Origin: Muribaculaceae bacterium | Lineage (GTDB): Bacteria > Bacteroidota > Bacteroidia > Bacteroidales > Muribaculaceae | Direction of reading: 5' to 3' | Length of the DNA stretch: 54,382 nt | Assembly: GCA_017935045.1 (NCBI GenBank) | Contig: JAGBIJ010000031.1 | Location: 1-54,382, forward strand | In this document: positions 35,928-45,557 of the stretch, piece after piece | Position numbering within the stretch: position 1 is the stretch's first letter | Layout of the letters: each line of letters opens with the position of its first letter | Translations under genes and position numbers: made by a program | Notes under the pieces: model-generated | Seen by the model: only the letters and a program-made list of their open reading frames with translations | Told to the model about the DNA's origin: nothing | Databases searched by the model: none

Positions 35928-38900
35928 ACTTCAGGAAGGTTTTCGGGATTTATACTATATTGTGTCAATTCGGAATTGATACTGTCGTTGTTCTTGTCGT
36001 GCCACTTCGGAGGCTTGATTTTCTCCTGCAGGTGCATGAAGGCGACAAACAGAGCCGGCACAATCAGCACCTGAAGAATCATACCTATCAACATGCCGCC
36101 TACAGCGCCCGTACCCAGCGCCTGGTTGCCGTTAGCTCCGGCGCCGTGGGCAAACATCATGGGAAGCAGACCGATGATCATGGCCAGCGATGTCATAAGG
36201 ATAGGACGCAGACGGGCTACGGCTCCCTGTATGGCGGCCTTGGAAATACCCATGCCTGTCTGTCGGCGTTCAAGCGCGAACTCTACGATAAGGATGGCGT
36301 TCTTGGCCAGCAGACCGATAAGCATGATAAGCGCGATCTGCAGATAGATATTGTTGGCTATATCGCTGAAATGAGCGAACAGGAATGTACCCATCAGACC
36401 GAACGGAACCGAAAGTATCACGGCCCACGGCAGCACATAGCTCTCGTACTGAGCCGAGAGAAGCAGATATACGAACAGGAGTACCAGCGCGAATATGTAG
36501 GCCGTGGAGCCGCTGCCCTGTGTGGCCATCTCTCGCGTCATACCTGCGTACTCGAAGCCATATCCGGTAGGCAGCGTCTGCTGAGCCACCTCGTTGATTA
36601 TCTTGATGGCGTCGCCGGACGATACTCCGGGCATCGGGTTACCTGTCACGGAGATAGAGGTGTACATGTTGAAGCGGTCAAGCATGTCGGGCCCGTAGAC
36701 GCGCTCCAGCTTTACAAAATTGTCGATGGGAGCCATCTCGGCGCCATTGCGTATCTTAATCTGCTTCAGCGTCTCGGGACTTACGCGGGCCTCGGGAGAA
36801 GCCTGCATCATCACGCGGTACAATTTACCGAATTTATTGAAATTGGAGATATACATACCGCCGTAGTAGCCCTGCAGCGTCTGAAGCACCTGATTCTGGG
36901 TAAGTCCGGCCTGCTTTACCTTCGCCACATCGATTTCCACCATATATTGCGGGAAAGTCGGGTTGAAGGTCGAGTAAGCCATCTGAATCTCCGGACGGGC
37001 ATTCAAAGCGCCTACGAAGCGCTGATAAATCTGGAAGAATTTGTTGATGTCGCCGCCGGTACGGTCCTGCAGTTTTATCTCGAAACCGTTGGTCACGGAG
37101 TAACCGGTAATCATAGGAGGCTTGAAGAACATGACGCGGGCGTCAGGTATCGTGCCGCACTTCTGCATAAGCATACCCAATACAGCGTCGGCGCTCTCGG
37201 TGTTGGCGTCACGCTGATCCCATGGCTTCAGCTTGATGATGAAGGAGCCGTAGGAGTTGCCCTGGCCGCCGATGAAGCTGTAGCCCGTGATAGCCTGACG
37301 TATCTGAATGGCCGGAATAGTGCCGCATATACTGTCCACGCGGTTCATTACTGCCGTAGTGCGCTCCTGGCTGGTGGCGGGAGGCATATTGACGACACCC
37401 ATGATAGTACCGGTATCCTCATCGGGTACGAGCGCCGTAGGAGTAATGATCATAAAGTAGCTGAGTATGGCGATACACAGGGCTACTATGCCGAATGAAG
37501 TGACCTTATGGCGCAAAAAGAAATCAGCGACTTTGCGATAACTGCCAAGCAGACCGCTAAAACCGTTCTCAAAACCTTGTCTGAATCTGCTGCCGAACAC
37601 AGACATCAGGGCGAGCAAAGCTACCACACAAGCTGTGGCAAGCTGCCACACCGGGACCTCGGTGGAGTACCACCCCATTACCATGAAGACGATGGCGGCT
37701 ACAATCAGAGCCGTAGTGATAAGCGGATGCCAGTTGAGCGTGAAAGAGCGTTTGTATCTATTCTTCACTGTAGCGGCAGCCTCACTGTAAGCTTCGCCCA
37801 TACGCTCCTTGAGTGTCGAGTCGCTGTTATGCGGCTTAAGCATGATGGCGCAGAGCGCAGGAGTAAGCGTAAGGGCGTTGATCGCCGAAAGGCCGATGGC
37901 CATAGCCATGGTCAGACCGAACTGACGGTAGAAGACGCCCGAGGTACCGCCCAGAAACGACACGGGAATGAACACCAGCATCATTACCAACGTAATGGAG
38001 ATAAGCGCGGAGGCTATCTCTCCCATGGCGTCTATAGATGCCTTGCGGGCGCTCTTGTAGCCCTGGTCAAGCTTGGCATGCACCGCCTCGACCACCACAA
38101 TCGCGTCGTCGACCACAATCGCAATGGCAAGCACGAGGGCGGACAGGGTCAGAAGGTTGATTGAGAAGCCGAACAGGTAAAGAAGCGCGAAAGTACCGAT
38201 AAGCGCCACCGGAATCGCAATCATAGGAATCAGCGTGGACCGGAAGTCGCCGAGGAATATGAACACGACAAGGAACACAAGCACGAACGCCTCGATAAGA
38301 GTCTTGATAACCTCGTGGATTGAGGCAAAAAGGAAGTCGTTCACACTCATTACGGTCACAATCTTCAGTCCCTTCGGCAGCGTCTGCTCGGCCTTCTTGA
38401 CGATTTTGTCTATCTCCTCGATTACCGCCGTTGCGTTGGAGCCGGCGGACTGGAAGATAATCGCGGCTGTGCCGAGATATCCGTTATTGGTGTTTGAGAA
38501 TCCATAGGTCAGGCGGCCGAGCTCAACCTTGGCTACATCGCCCAGGCGAAGCACCTGTCCGCCGGCATCCGTACGGATGATGATGTCTTCAAATTCTTTG
38601 GCATCCTGCAGACGGCCCTTGTAGCGCATAACGTATTGGAACGTCTGGTTGCCCTGCTCGCCGAACTGACCGGGAGCGGCCTCGATGTTTTGCTCGGCAA
38701 GAGCGGCGGTCACATCGGTGGGCATCAGATTATACTGAGCCATGACATCAGGCTTCAGCCAGATACGCATGGAGTAATCGGCGCCGAAGGCCATGGCGTC
38801 GCCGACACCATACACACGCTTGATTTCGGGTATGATGTTTATGGCCATATAGTTGTCGATAAACTCCGAGGAGTAGCTGCCTGTCTCGTCATAAAGCGAG

Positions 38901-39322
38901 AGTACCATAAGCATGGACGACTGTCGCTTCTGCGTGATCACACCTACCTGATTGACCTCCGAAGGCAGGAAGCTCGCGGCTTTGGCCACGCGGTTCTGCA
39001 CGTCTACGGCCGCCATATCCGGATCCGTGCCCTGCTTGAAGTAGACAGAAATCTCGGCAGAACCGTTGTTGGTGGCGGACGACGTCATGTAGTCCATGTT
39101 CTCGGCGCCATTGATCTGCTCCTCGATGGGCGCGATTACAGAGTTCAGCACCGTCTGGGCATTTGCGCCTGTATACGAAGTAGAGACCCTGATGGTCGGA
39201 GGGGCTATGTCCGGGTACTGCTCGATTGGCAGACCGAGCAGACCGAGCAGACCGAATATCACGATGAATACGGAGATTACAGTCGACAGTACCGGTCTGT
39301 TAATAAAATTATCAAGTTTCAT
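35924..39322 (-). CDS. RND efflux permease, HAE1 (AcrB) family
   Basis: A 1132-residue inner-membrane proton-driven pump. N terminus MKLDNFINRPVLSTVISVFIVIFGLLGL is transmembrane helix 1. Motif D, FLVVFIFLGDFRSTLIPMIAIPVALIGTF, and motif A, VLAIAIVVDDAIVVVEAVHA with the proton-relay Asp-Asp, are in the first half. The GGTSGVFYRQFGLTMA and LVPDEDTGTIMG segments and the C-terminal LLFVYLLLSAQYESYVLPWAVILSVP are HAE1 landmarks. It is the central gene of the MFP-RND-OMF operon. The TGA at its end overlaps the next start (ATGA-type, 35924-35927). Confidence 0.96.
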   Translation of the reverse strand: MKLDNFINRPVLSTVISVFIVIFGLLGLLGLPIEQYPDIAPPTIRVSTSYTGANAQTVLNSVIAPIEEQINGAENMDYMTSSATNNGSAEISVYFKQGTDPDMAAVDVQNRVAKAASFLPSEVNQVGVITQKRQSSMLMVLSLYDETGSYSSEFIDNYMAINIIPEIKRVYGVGDAMAFGADYSMRIWLKPDVMAQYNLMPTDVTAALAEQNIEAAPGQFGEQGNQTFQYVMRYKGRLQDAKEFEDIIIRTDAGGQVLRLGDVAKVELGRLTYGFSNTNNGYLGTAAIIFQSAGSNATAVIEEIDKIVKKAEQTLPKGLKIVTVMSVNDFLFASIHEVIKTLIEAFVLVFLVVFIFLGDFRSTLIPMIAIPVALIGTFALLYLFGFSINLLTLSALVLAIAIVVDDAIVVVEAVHAKLDQGYKSARKASIDAMGEIASALISITLVMMLVFIPVSFLGGTSGVFYRQFGLTMAMAIGLSAINALTLTPALCAIMLKPHNSDSTLKERMGEAYSEAAATVKNRYKRSFTLNWHPLITTALIVAAIVFMVMGWYSTEVPVWQLATACVVALLALMSVFGSRFRQGFENGFSGLLGSYRKVADFFLRHKVTSFGIVALCIAILSYFMIITPTALVPDEDTGTIMGVVNMPPATSQERTTAVMNRVDSICGTIPAIQIRQAITGYSFIGGQGNSYGSFIIKLKPWDQRDANTESADAVLGMLMQKCGTIPDARVMFFKPPMITGYSVTNGFEIKLQDRTGGDINKFFQIYQRFVGALNARPEIQMAYSTFNPTFPQYMVEIDVAKVKQAGLTQNQVLQTLQGYYGGMYISNFNKFGKLYRVMMQASPEARVSPETLKQIKIRNGAEMAPIDNFVKLERVYGPDMLDRFNMYTSISVTGNPMPGVSSGDAIKIINEVAQQTLPTGYGFEYAGMTREMATQGSGSTAYIFALVLLFVYLLLSAQYESYVLPWAVILSVPFGLMGTFLFAHFSDIANNIYLQIALIMLIGLLAKNAILIVEFALERRQTGMGISKAAIQGAVARLRPILMTSLAMIIGLLPMMFAHGAGANGNQALGTGAVGGMLIGMILQVLIVPALFVAFMHLQEKIKPPKWHDKNNDSINSELTQYSINPENLPEV

Positions 39323-39413
39323 ATCTCTGTTTTTATATCATAAGAAAGCGGCAATCTCCCTCGGAGTCATCCGACCGAGGGGCGAATACGGCCTCTTGAT
39401 GTTTGGTTATGTC

Positions 39414-40604
39414 TTATTGTGCCGGTTGGGCGCCGCCTGTTTTGGGCTTGATGGTCATGCCTTCCTGAGCGGAAATACCTACACCTTCGATAAGCACTGT
39501 CTGACCGGGCTCAAGACCGGTTTCCACGATATAGTTCTTGCCGTCGTCTTTGGGGGAAACTGTAATAGGCGTCTGGACAAGTTTGCCGGCGCCGTCTACA
39601 GTGAAACAATACTTCAGGCCCTGAATCTCGTATGTCGCGCTCTGCGGTATCATTATGACATTGTTCATACGCGAAGGTATCATGACCTTGCCGGTGCTTC
39701 CGCTACGCAGCAGTCCGTCGGGATTGGGGAAAGCGGCCTTGGCTGTGGCTGAGCCGGTGGAAGTGTCGAGGACTCCGCTGATGGAGATAACCTTGCCGTC
39801 CAGAGGATAAATGTTGCCATCGGCGAGCTGAAGCTTGACCGCGGGCATGTGCTTGAGCGCAGACTCCACGCTTCCGGCGCCGTCTGAACCTGCGAATGAA
39901 AGCAATTCACGCTCTGTGAACGAGAAATAGGCTTCGATCGCGTTTGAGCTGGACAATACCGTCAGAAGTGTCTGGGGAGAAACGAGTGCGCCCTCCTTGA
40001 AATCGATAGTGCCGATGATGCCTGATTCCGGAGCGCGGACCACGGAATACGACAGATTCTTCTGTGCGCTGACAAGCTGCGCGCGAGCTGCCGAGACAGC
40101 GGCACGGGCCTGATTGAGCTGGGCGCGCATGGCATTGAGCTGGTCTACCGAAGTCTGGTACGCGGACTTGGCTATGATGTTCTGGTCAAGCAGAAGCTTA
40201 TTGTTGGTGGCATTGGTCTGAGCTGTGTTGACATTGGCTTCCGCTACTTTTACAGACGCTTCGGCCTGCATTATCTGGCTTTTGGCAGCATCTACGGCGG
40301 CCTGCAGCGATACCTGGTCTATGGTAAACAATACCTGTCCGGCAGCTACGTGCTGACCCTCCTGCACGTGGACATGCGTCAGGAAGCCGGTAATCTGCGG
40401 ACGTATTTCCACGTCATTACGGCCATGCAGCGTGGCAGGGTACGATGTATAGAGCGTTGCGCTGTCCGGGCCGACCGTGATTACAGCCAATTCGGGCACC
40501 TGCTGTTGCTGCTGCTGTGCATCCTGTTTCTTTGAGCAGGAACTGAGTGCGGCAGCTCCTATACAGAGCATTGCGGCATACTTAAATAATTGTCTATTCT
40601 TCAT
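39414..40604 (-). CDS. RND efflux periplasmic adaptor subunit (AcrA/MFP type)
   Basis: A 396-residue membrane fusion protein; signal peptide with lipobox LSSC (Cys23), then a poly-Gln stretch. The lipoyl half ELAVITVGPDSATLYTSYPATLHGRNDVEIRPQITGFL, the coiled-coil hairpin (residues ~100-175, SQIMQAEASVKVAEANVNTAQTNA) and second lipoyl half NLSYSVVRAPESGIIGTIDFKEGALV are in the classical order. It links the permease to the outer-membrane factor. It is the first gene of the operon; 91 bp separate it from the permease gene. Confidence 0.95.
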   Translation of the reverse strand: MKNRQLFKYAAMLCIGAAALSSCSKKQDAQQQQQQVPELAVITVGPDSATLYTSYPATLHGRNDVEIRPQITGFLTHVHVQEGQHVAAGQVLFTIDQVSLQAAVDAAKSQIMQAEASVKVAEANVNTAQTNATNNKLLLDQNIIAKSAYQTSVDQLNAMRAQLNQARAAVSAARAQLVSAQKNLSYSVVRAPESGIIGTIDFKEGALVSPQTLLTVLSSSNAIEAYFSFTERELLSFAGSDGAGSVESALKHMPAVKLQLADGNIYPLDGKVISISGVLDTSTGSATAKAAFPNPDGLLRSGSTGKVMIPSRMNNVIMIPQSATYEIQGLKYCFTVDGAGKLVQTPITVSPKDDGKNYIVETGLEPGQTVLIEGVGISAQEGMTIKPKTGGAQPAQ

Positions 40605-40641
40605 AATTATATTGTGAATATGGTTTATACAAAAGACGGCG

Positions 40642-40669
40642 CAAAGTTACTAAAAATGTTGCATAACAT
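40642..40669 (-). promoter_or_regulatory. Promoter and possible operator of the RND operon
   Basis: Minus-strand -7 box TAACTTTG (40649-40642). A 14-bp inverted repeat, ATGTTGCATAACAT (40656-40669, 5-bp arms), lies between the -7 and the -33 region and could bind a repressor. No regulator gene is adjacent. Confidence 0.5.
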
Positions 40670-40748
40670 AGTTTTCCAAAATCGAAAAATCGCGCCCAAG
40701 CCGCACTCAATCCGTATTTAATCGGAAAAAAACGGTGTTTTAGACCAA

Positions 40749-41447
40749 TTACTTGGCTCGGAACCAATAGCCGGCGGTTATCATCAGCCCCATTGAGTTG
40801 GCTGAGGAAAAAGCTTCGGTACGCCCGCACTTCATAACGTTGCCCAAGCCATAGTAGAACCGCGCTTCCAGACACACCGAACTCTTCCCGTTCAAGAAAA
40901 ACTCACCGCCAAGGCCACCCGATATTCCGTAGTCAATCCTGGTGTCACATGGCAATGTCAGCTGTGCTATCTGACGGTCTTTCAGTGGGAACCCCGGTAT
41001 ATCGGCTATTCTCTCGGGATCAAAATTGGCCGATGTGTTCTCCCCTGCTTGAAATCCTATTTCCGGACCGGCATTGACGAAGAAGTGTCCTCGCGGCGAA
41101 CCGAAATATATATGGGCCAACACGGGCACCTGTATGTAGTTCAGCGTTCGGCGATAGCTGAATTTCGTATCCTCAAAGTTTTCTTTCCAGCCGCGCTGCT
41201 CAAAATTCAATTCGGCTATAATACCGAAATGATTCTCCTCTATGTATCGGAACATCAATCCGGCAGTGGCGCCTACAGGGAATCCCTGCTTCACGGATGG
41301 ATTGAAAAAAACACGCGACATGCTCACTCCGGCTTTCGCACCGAAGAAAATGTTGCCTTCGTAGTGCGTCTGCGCTTCCGCGCCGCTGGCAATCAGCAAC
41401 GCGCACAGCACGGCTATGGCTTTAAAATACCGTAATCGTTCTCTCAT
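40749..41447 (-). CDS. Outer membrane beta-barrel protein, PorT-like
   Basis: A 232-residue protein with signal peptide (cleaved after SGAEA, residue ~24) and eight or so amphipathic strands (FFGAKAGVSMSRVFF, LMFRYIEENHFGIIAELNFEQRGW, LNYIQVPVLAHIYF, CLEARFYYGLGNV and the closing MGLMITAGYWFRAK). This is the PorT/OMP_b-brl_2 fold. PorT proper is needed for type IX secretion, but many paralogues have unknown roles. It starts 1 nt after the stop of the LysM gene, so the two are in one operon. Confidence 0.86.
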   Translation of the reverse strand: MRERLRYFKAIAVLCALLIASGAEAQTHYEGNIFFGAKAGVSMSRVFFNPSVKQGFPVGATAGLMFRYIEENHFGIIAELNFEQRGWKENFEDTKFSYRRTLNYIQVPVLAHIYFGSPRGHFFVNAGPEIGFQAGENTSANFDPERIADIPGFPLKDRQIAQLTLPCDTRIDYGISGGLGGEFFLNGKSSVCLEARFYYGLGNVMKCGRTEAFSSANSMGLMITAGYWFRAK

Positions 41448-41448
41448 G

Positions 41449-43419
41449 TCAAGGCATTATTTTTTTGACGGCGCCATCCGGACTGTAATTCAGCAGATAT
41501 ACGCCCTTATTCAGCAGGCCGCCCCAGCTGTTGACACTGCCGGGCTTGAAATCAAGCTGCAGGAGATCCCTGGCAGGAATAACCTTGTTCCAGTCTCCGG
41601 CTGTGTTGGCATAACTGTCTATGAAATATCTGGCCGCATCATATCCCATAGCGGCGTATGCTGGCAGAGACTTGACAGTGTGGGCCTTATAATAACCTCC
41701 GTATCTCTTTTCAAAAGCCTTGACTGCCGGATCATCGGCATCAAGATAAAAACGCGAGGGGAAATATGTGTCGGCTTTGCTCAGCTTCTCAGCGTTCGCA
41801 TCGGAAAAGACGAGCCAGGTAGGACGTCCGATGACCGACAGCGTCAAGCCGGGATGCGCTTCCTTAATGTCTATGACAGCATCTATCATGGGCATCACGT
41901 CGGTACGCCCCGACAATTCGGAAACCACGGCGTATTGCTTCGCCGGATCAAACTGATACGACTCAAGAGCAGATATATCCTCTATATACTCTATAGAAGC
42001 ATTGCCTCCCAAAGCATCTTTCAGGCAGACACTGAAGCTCTCCTCATCGGCATTGGGACTGCCGATAAAAATAAAAGTGCGCCCCCCCATCAGTCCGGCA
42101 ATATGGTCGGCTGTACGTCCAAAAAAGAAGTCAGTCGGAGCAAGCAGCTGGATATATCTGTCATTGTCGGTATATGCCTTGATTTTTGAGTCAAACACAT
42201 TGACAACGGTTATGTTGTTGTTCTGACCGAAAGCTATCAGTTCCTCGGGAAACGCCTTGTCGTCGGTGGCAAATATTATATCGGATTTGATTATCTCCTC
42301 GTCACTGAGTACATCTTCAAGGGGGGCTGTCTCGCTATTTATCTCAGCTACCTTCAGATGCACCTTGTATGGTGTCTTGCGCAGCGTCTCCAGACCGAGC
42401 ATGAAGCCTCTCATAAACTCTACACATCTCTTTCTTTCATTGGCGTTGGTGTTGACAAGCAGCGTGGCGTGGACATCTGATGGAGCTTGCCGGAGGAGTC
42501 CGTTGACCTCCCGGTATATCTGCTCCCTGCCCTCTTCCGTAAGTTCCCGGCCATCAAGTACCAGCACCTGTTTTGAGGCAGAGATATTCTCATATTGGGG
42601 AATATCGATGTTTTTCCCGTTTTTCAGTTCATCTGTCTTGGGATTGACGGCCTTGAGTTCCTCGGCAGAGACGCCCTTCTCAGCAGCAATGCTTTCCCAG
42701 GTATCTCCTTTTCTGACCTTATATCTGACCGGTTTCATAGGACGTCGCTCTGTTACCATACGTGCCTGTATATGGTTTGTCTCCGAGCCCGGGAGCAGCT
42801 TGATAAGCGACCCGACAACCATTCCGTCAGGACTAAGGCGGGGATTGAGTGCAAAGATGTCTGCCAAAGTCGTATGATACTCTCTTGCCAAAGACAACGG
42901 GGTGTCTCCCTGACGGGATATATAGACTATCGGTTCCTCGTATTCCTGAATCGAATCGGTCGGTACGGGCAATATAAGTTCGCTGCCCGATGCACCCGCC
43001 GGCATGCCGGCGGGGCTTACCCCTGCATCAGTCTTTTCTGTTGATGCTGCGATTTCTGTACGTATCGGCTGCTCTTCTGTCTGTTTTTCCGTTTCCGTCT
43101 TTACCGACACGGCGGCGGTCACGGTGTCGGGAGCTTCAGCCTTGGCTTCAGAGGCTACATTCAGCGGCTCCGCAGGATAATAAAGAACCACATCCTTGGT
43201 CAGCTCAGTCACTCCGGGATTGACTGCGCGAAACAGGTCTTCATCCCATCCGAACCGGGACAGGATACCAAATACACTTTCCCCTTTTACCGGGACATAG
43301 CGATAATAAGTCTTGCCCTCGCGCACCTCTGTAGGCAGTTCGGGACTGGAGGCCTGCACAGCCACAGCGCCGCCGATGACGGCGCACGCCAAACATACGG
43401 ATATGAATTTCTTTCTCAT
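41449..43419 (-). CDS. LysM protein fused to a periplasmic-binding-type domain
   Basis: A 656-residue exported protein. The signal peptide MRKKFISVCLACAVIGGAVAVQA is followed by three LysM-like motifs: YYRYVPVKGESVFGILSRFGWDEDLFRAVNP, VYISRQGDTPLSLAREYHTTLADIFALNP and RYKVRKGDTWESIAAEKGVSAEELKAVNP. A Thr/Glu-rich linker separates the first two. The C-terminal ~360 residues resemble a type I periplasmic binding fold of the branched-chain amino acid type (YKVHLKVAEINS, IIFATDDKAFPEEL, VVSELSGRTDVMPMID). The LysM repeats should bind peptidoglycan, so it may act as a wall-anchored sensor or ligand binder. An ATG at 43476 would give a non-signal extension; I use 43419. Operonic with the PorT-like gene. 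Confidence 0.85.
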   Translation of the reverse strand: MRKKFISVCLACAVIGGAVAVQASSPELPTEVREGKTYYRYVPVKGESVFGILSRFGWDEDLFRAVNPGVTELTKDVVLYYPAEPLNVASEAKAEAPDTVTAAVSVKTETEKQTEEQPIRTEIAASTEKTDAGVSPAGMPAGASGSELILPVPTDSIQEYEEPIVYISRQGDTPLSLAREYHTTLADIFALNPRLSPDGMVVGSLIKLLPGSETNHIQARMVTERRPMKPVRYKVRKGDTWESIAAEKGVSAEELKAVNPKTDELKNGKNIDIPQYENISASKQVLVLDGRELTEEGREQIYREVNGLLRQAPSDVHATLLVNTNANERKRCVEFMRGFMLGLETLRKTPYKVHLKVAEINSETAPLEDVLSDEEIIKSDIIFATDDKAFPEELIAFGQNNNITVVNVFDSKIKAYTDNDRYIQLLAPTDFFFGRTADHIAGLMGGRTFIFIGSPNADEESFSVCLKDALGGNASIEYIEDISALESYQFDPAKQYAVVSELSGRTDVMPMIDAVIDIKEAHPGLTLSVIGRPTWLVFSDANAEKLSKADTYFPSRFYLDADDPAVKAFEKRYGGYYKAHTVKSLPAYAAMGYDAARYFIDSYANTAGDWNKVIPARDLLQLDFKPGSVNSWGGLLNKGVYLLNYSPDGAVKKIMP

Positions 43420-43521
43420 AGCGGAAGTATGTTCGGGGCAGTGACCCAGCCTTGTGCCATGCGGCTTGTGGGCCAAGACACGCCCCTGATACGTCAGAAT
43501 AATTGTATAGTACTATATTTT

Positions 43522-44067
43522 TCAGAGTTTGGCCATAGCCGGCATATCGGCTATGTCTGTATAAGCCAGCACACCGCGCTCGCTCAGTTCTACAGTCGTG
43601 AAGTCGCCCTCGGGCGTAATCATACGTACGTGGTTGTCATCGATGAACGACATGAAGACATGCTCCTCGCCGTCGATATTTACCGCCCAGGCGTTGTCTT
43701 CTTCTATGAAGTCGAGGCGTACGCTCTCGCCCGATGTCTCGTTGATGACGTCGTAGCCTTTTCCGTCACATTTTACCAGATAACGGCCGTTTTCCGTATC
43801 TATGGCCTTGGTACCGCACGCCACCGGATTTGAGCCGCTCCAGAACTCGATGCTGTTGAGCACCAGCAGGTCGGCAATCGACGTTACCTCATAGACCGGA
43901 AGAATCCAGAAAGCCACGAATACCAATTCGTTGACAAATTTATTGCCCACCGAATTATTCCAGCTGAGTACCTTGTTGGTCAGCGAGAAGCTGCCGATGC
44001 ACGATGTCAGTGTGATGCTGCCGCATACAGTCAGTATGAGAGCTACAGTCAAAAATTTTTTCTTCAT
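43522..44067 (-). CDS. DUF3332 lipoprotein
   Basis: A 181-residue lipoprotein: signal peptide MKKKFLTVALILTVCGSITLTSC with lipid-anchored Cys23, then IGSFSLTNKVLSWNNSVGNKFVNELVFVAFWILPVYEVTSIADLLVLNSIEFW. This opening (hydrophobic, with a second membrane-like stretch at ~45-60) is characteristic of DUF3332. The C-terminal half is a small beta domain (YLVKCDGKGYDVINETSG, FMSFIDDNHVRM). Function unknown; probably inner-leaflet or outer-membrane attached. Confidence 0.86.
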   Translation of the reverse strand: MKKKFLTVALILTVCGSITLTSCIGSFSLTNKVLSWNNSVGNKFVNELVFVAFWILPVYEVTSIADLLVLNSIEFWSGSNPVACGTKAIDTENGRYLVKCDGKGYDVINETSGESVRLDFIEEDNAWAVNIDGEEHVFMSFIDDNHVRMITPEGDFTTVELSERGVLAYTDIADMPAMAKL

Positions 44068-44138
44068 AATATGTTTACTTTTAAATAAGCGGTCTGATTA
44101 AAACGTTTTCTTACGATTTGCCTTTGCCACAGGGGGCG

Positions 44139-45551
44139 TTATTCTTTTGCAGCATATACCTTATAAGTTTCGAGTACCCGGTCTACATATTCCACTGTCT
44201 GCGTTCCTTTGAAATATCCGCATTTTACCGCCGGGTCGCGGTAATAATCAGGATTGGATTTCAGTAGCAGAGCCTTGCGCACATTGCCATCCCATATTCG
44301 GGGATTCATGCCGGTCTTATCGGCTATGGCTATAGCATCCAGAATATGTCCGATGCCGGAATTATAAGCCGCCAGTATGAATTTAAGCCGTTCCTGTCTG
44401 TCCGGAACCTTATCGGCCAAAGCCTCGTCAAGAGCTGCTATGACTTTGACTGCGGCCTTGACATTGAGCTCCGGATCGGTAATACGATCCTGTCCGAGTC
44501 CTTGAGCCGCGGCCGTACGGGGCATCAGCTGCATCAGCCCGCGCGCACCGGCCCAAGATACCTGATTGACGTCAAAACGAGATTCCACGTATGCCTGTGC
44601 GGCAAGCATTTTCCAATCCCAGCCAAGTTCTCCGGCGTATCGCCGGAAAATCTCGTCATACTGCGATATCCTGCCGCCAGACCCGCTGCCGGCGACTGCC
44701 GGCGACTCAGTATCTTCGAGCAGACGCTTGCTGTCTACGTAATATCGTCTGTATATCTCTTTGGCAGACTTGTCGTCCCTGGTACTCGCGGCCCACTCGT
44801 CTATAACGCGGGCAAGCTGCCGATTGTTGTTTCCGACTGCCCATGATCCGCGTTGCTCCATCCCTACGGCTAAAGTGACGTCTATACCTTTATAATATGT
44901 ACTGGAAAATCTGGCGATATCGGAATCGATTACCGTGAACGGGATAGCGCCGTCTACCACCATCTCTATCAGATCCTCTGTAGCCATACTGTCGGCATCC
45001 ACAGGATGGATATGTATGCCTCCGCCGAGTTCCTTGCTCAGATTCTCCAGCCTGTAGTGATATTTGGAGTCTTTTTCCACATATATATCCATGCCGGGAA
45101 GCTGGGTCACGTCGCTGATAACAGGCTTACCGTCTTCAGTCCGCTGCACGAGTACCTGGTGCGTCTCGTTTTCAGGCCCGCAGTGCAGCACCTGCGAATT
45201 ATATTCTTTGGTTTCAGGCACATCGCATGCTATCACGTCTGCTTTACCCTCGTTGATCATCTTAATCATATCCTGCAGACTCGATGCGACAACCATCTTC
45301 AAAGCCACATCATTGTCTTTGGCAAAACGGGAAATCAATTCATATTGATATCCCATTTGCTCATCACGATACAAGAAATAGGAATCAGGACCGTAGAGAG
45401 TGACAGCCACAAGCGTGTCAGGCAAAGTATATTGACCGAATGTAGCCAATGTGCTGTCGCCATCTTTGGATGCAGTGGCGGCGCGCGAGCATGAGCATGA
45501 CAGCAATACCGTCAAGGACAGACACAGCGATATGTAGACCGACGGACTCAA
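44139..45551 (-). CDS. Membrane-bound lytic transglycosylase, MltF-like
   Basis: A 470-residue lipoprotein (lipobox-like LLSC near residue 18). An N-terminal solute-binding-protein family 3 domain (VTLYGPDSYFLYRDEQMGYQYELISRFAKDN) is followed by a C-terminal lytic transglycosylase (SLT) domain from about residue 310. There, AAQAYVESRFDVNQVSWAGARGLMQLMPRTA carries the catalytic Glu and LAAYNSGIGH closes the site. This matches MltF, which cleaves glycan strands to anhydromuropeptides. The start is TTG at 45551, the only start between the upstream in-frame purM stop and the signal sequence. Only 6 nt separate it from purM, so the two are co-transcribed. Confidence 0.88.
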   Translation of the reverse strand: MSPSVYISLCLSLTVLLSCSCSRAATASKDGDSTLATFGQYTLPDTLVAVTLYGPDSYFLYRDEQMGYQYELISRFAKDNDVALKMVVASSLQDMIKMINEGKADVIACDVPETKEYNSQVLHCGPENETHQVLVQRTEDGKPVISDVTQLPGMDIYVEKDSKYHYRLENLSKELGGGIHIHPVDADSMATEDLIEMVVDGAIPFTVIDSDIARFSSTYYKGIDVTLAVGMEQRGSWAVGNNNRQLARVIDEWAASTRDDKSAKEIYRRYYVDSKRLLEDTESPAVAGSGSGGRISQYDEIFRRYAGELGWDWKMLAAQAYVESRFDVNQVSWAGARGLMQLMPRTAAAQGLGQDRITDPELNVKAAVKVIAALDEALADKVPDRQERLKFILAAYNSGIGHILDAIAIADKTGMNPRIWDGNVRKALLLKSNPDYYRDPAVKCGYFKGTQTVEYVDRVLETYKVYAAKE

Positions 45552-45557
45552 TACGCG

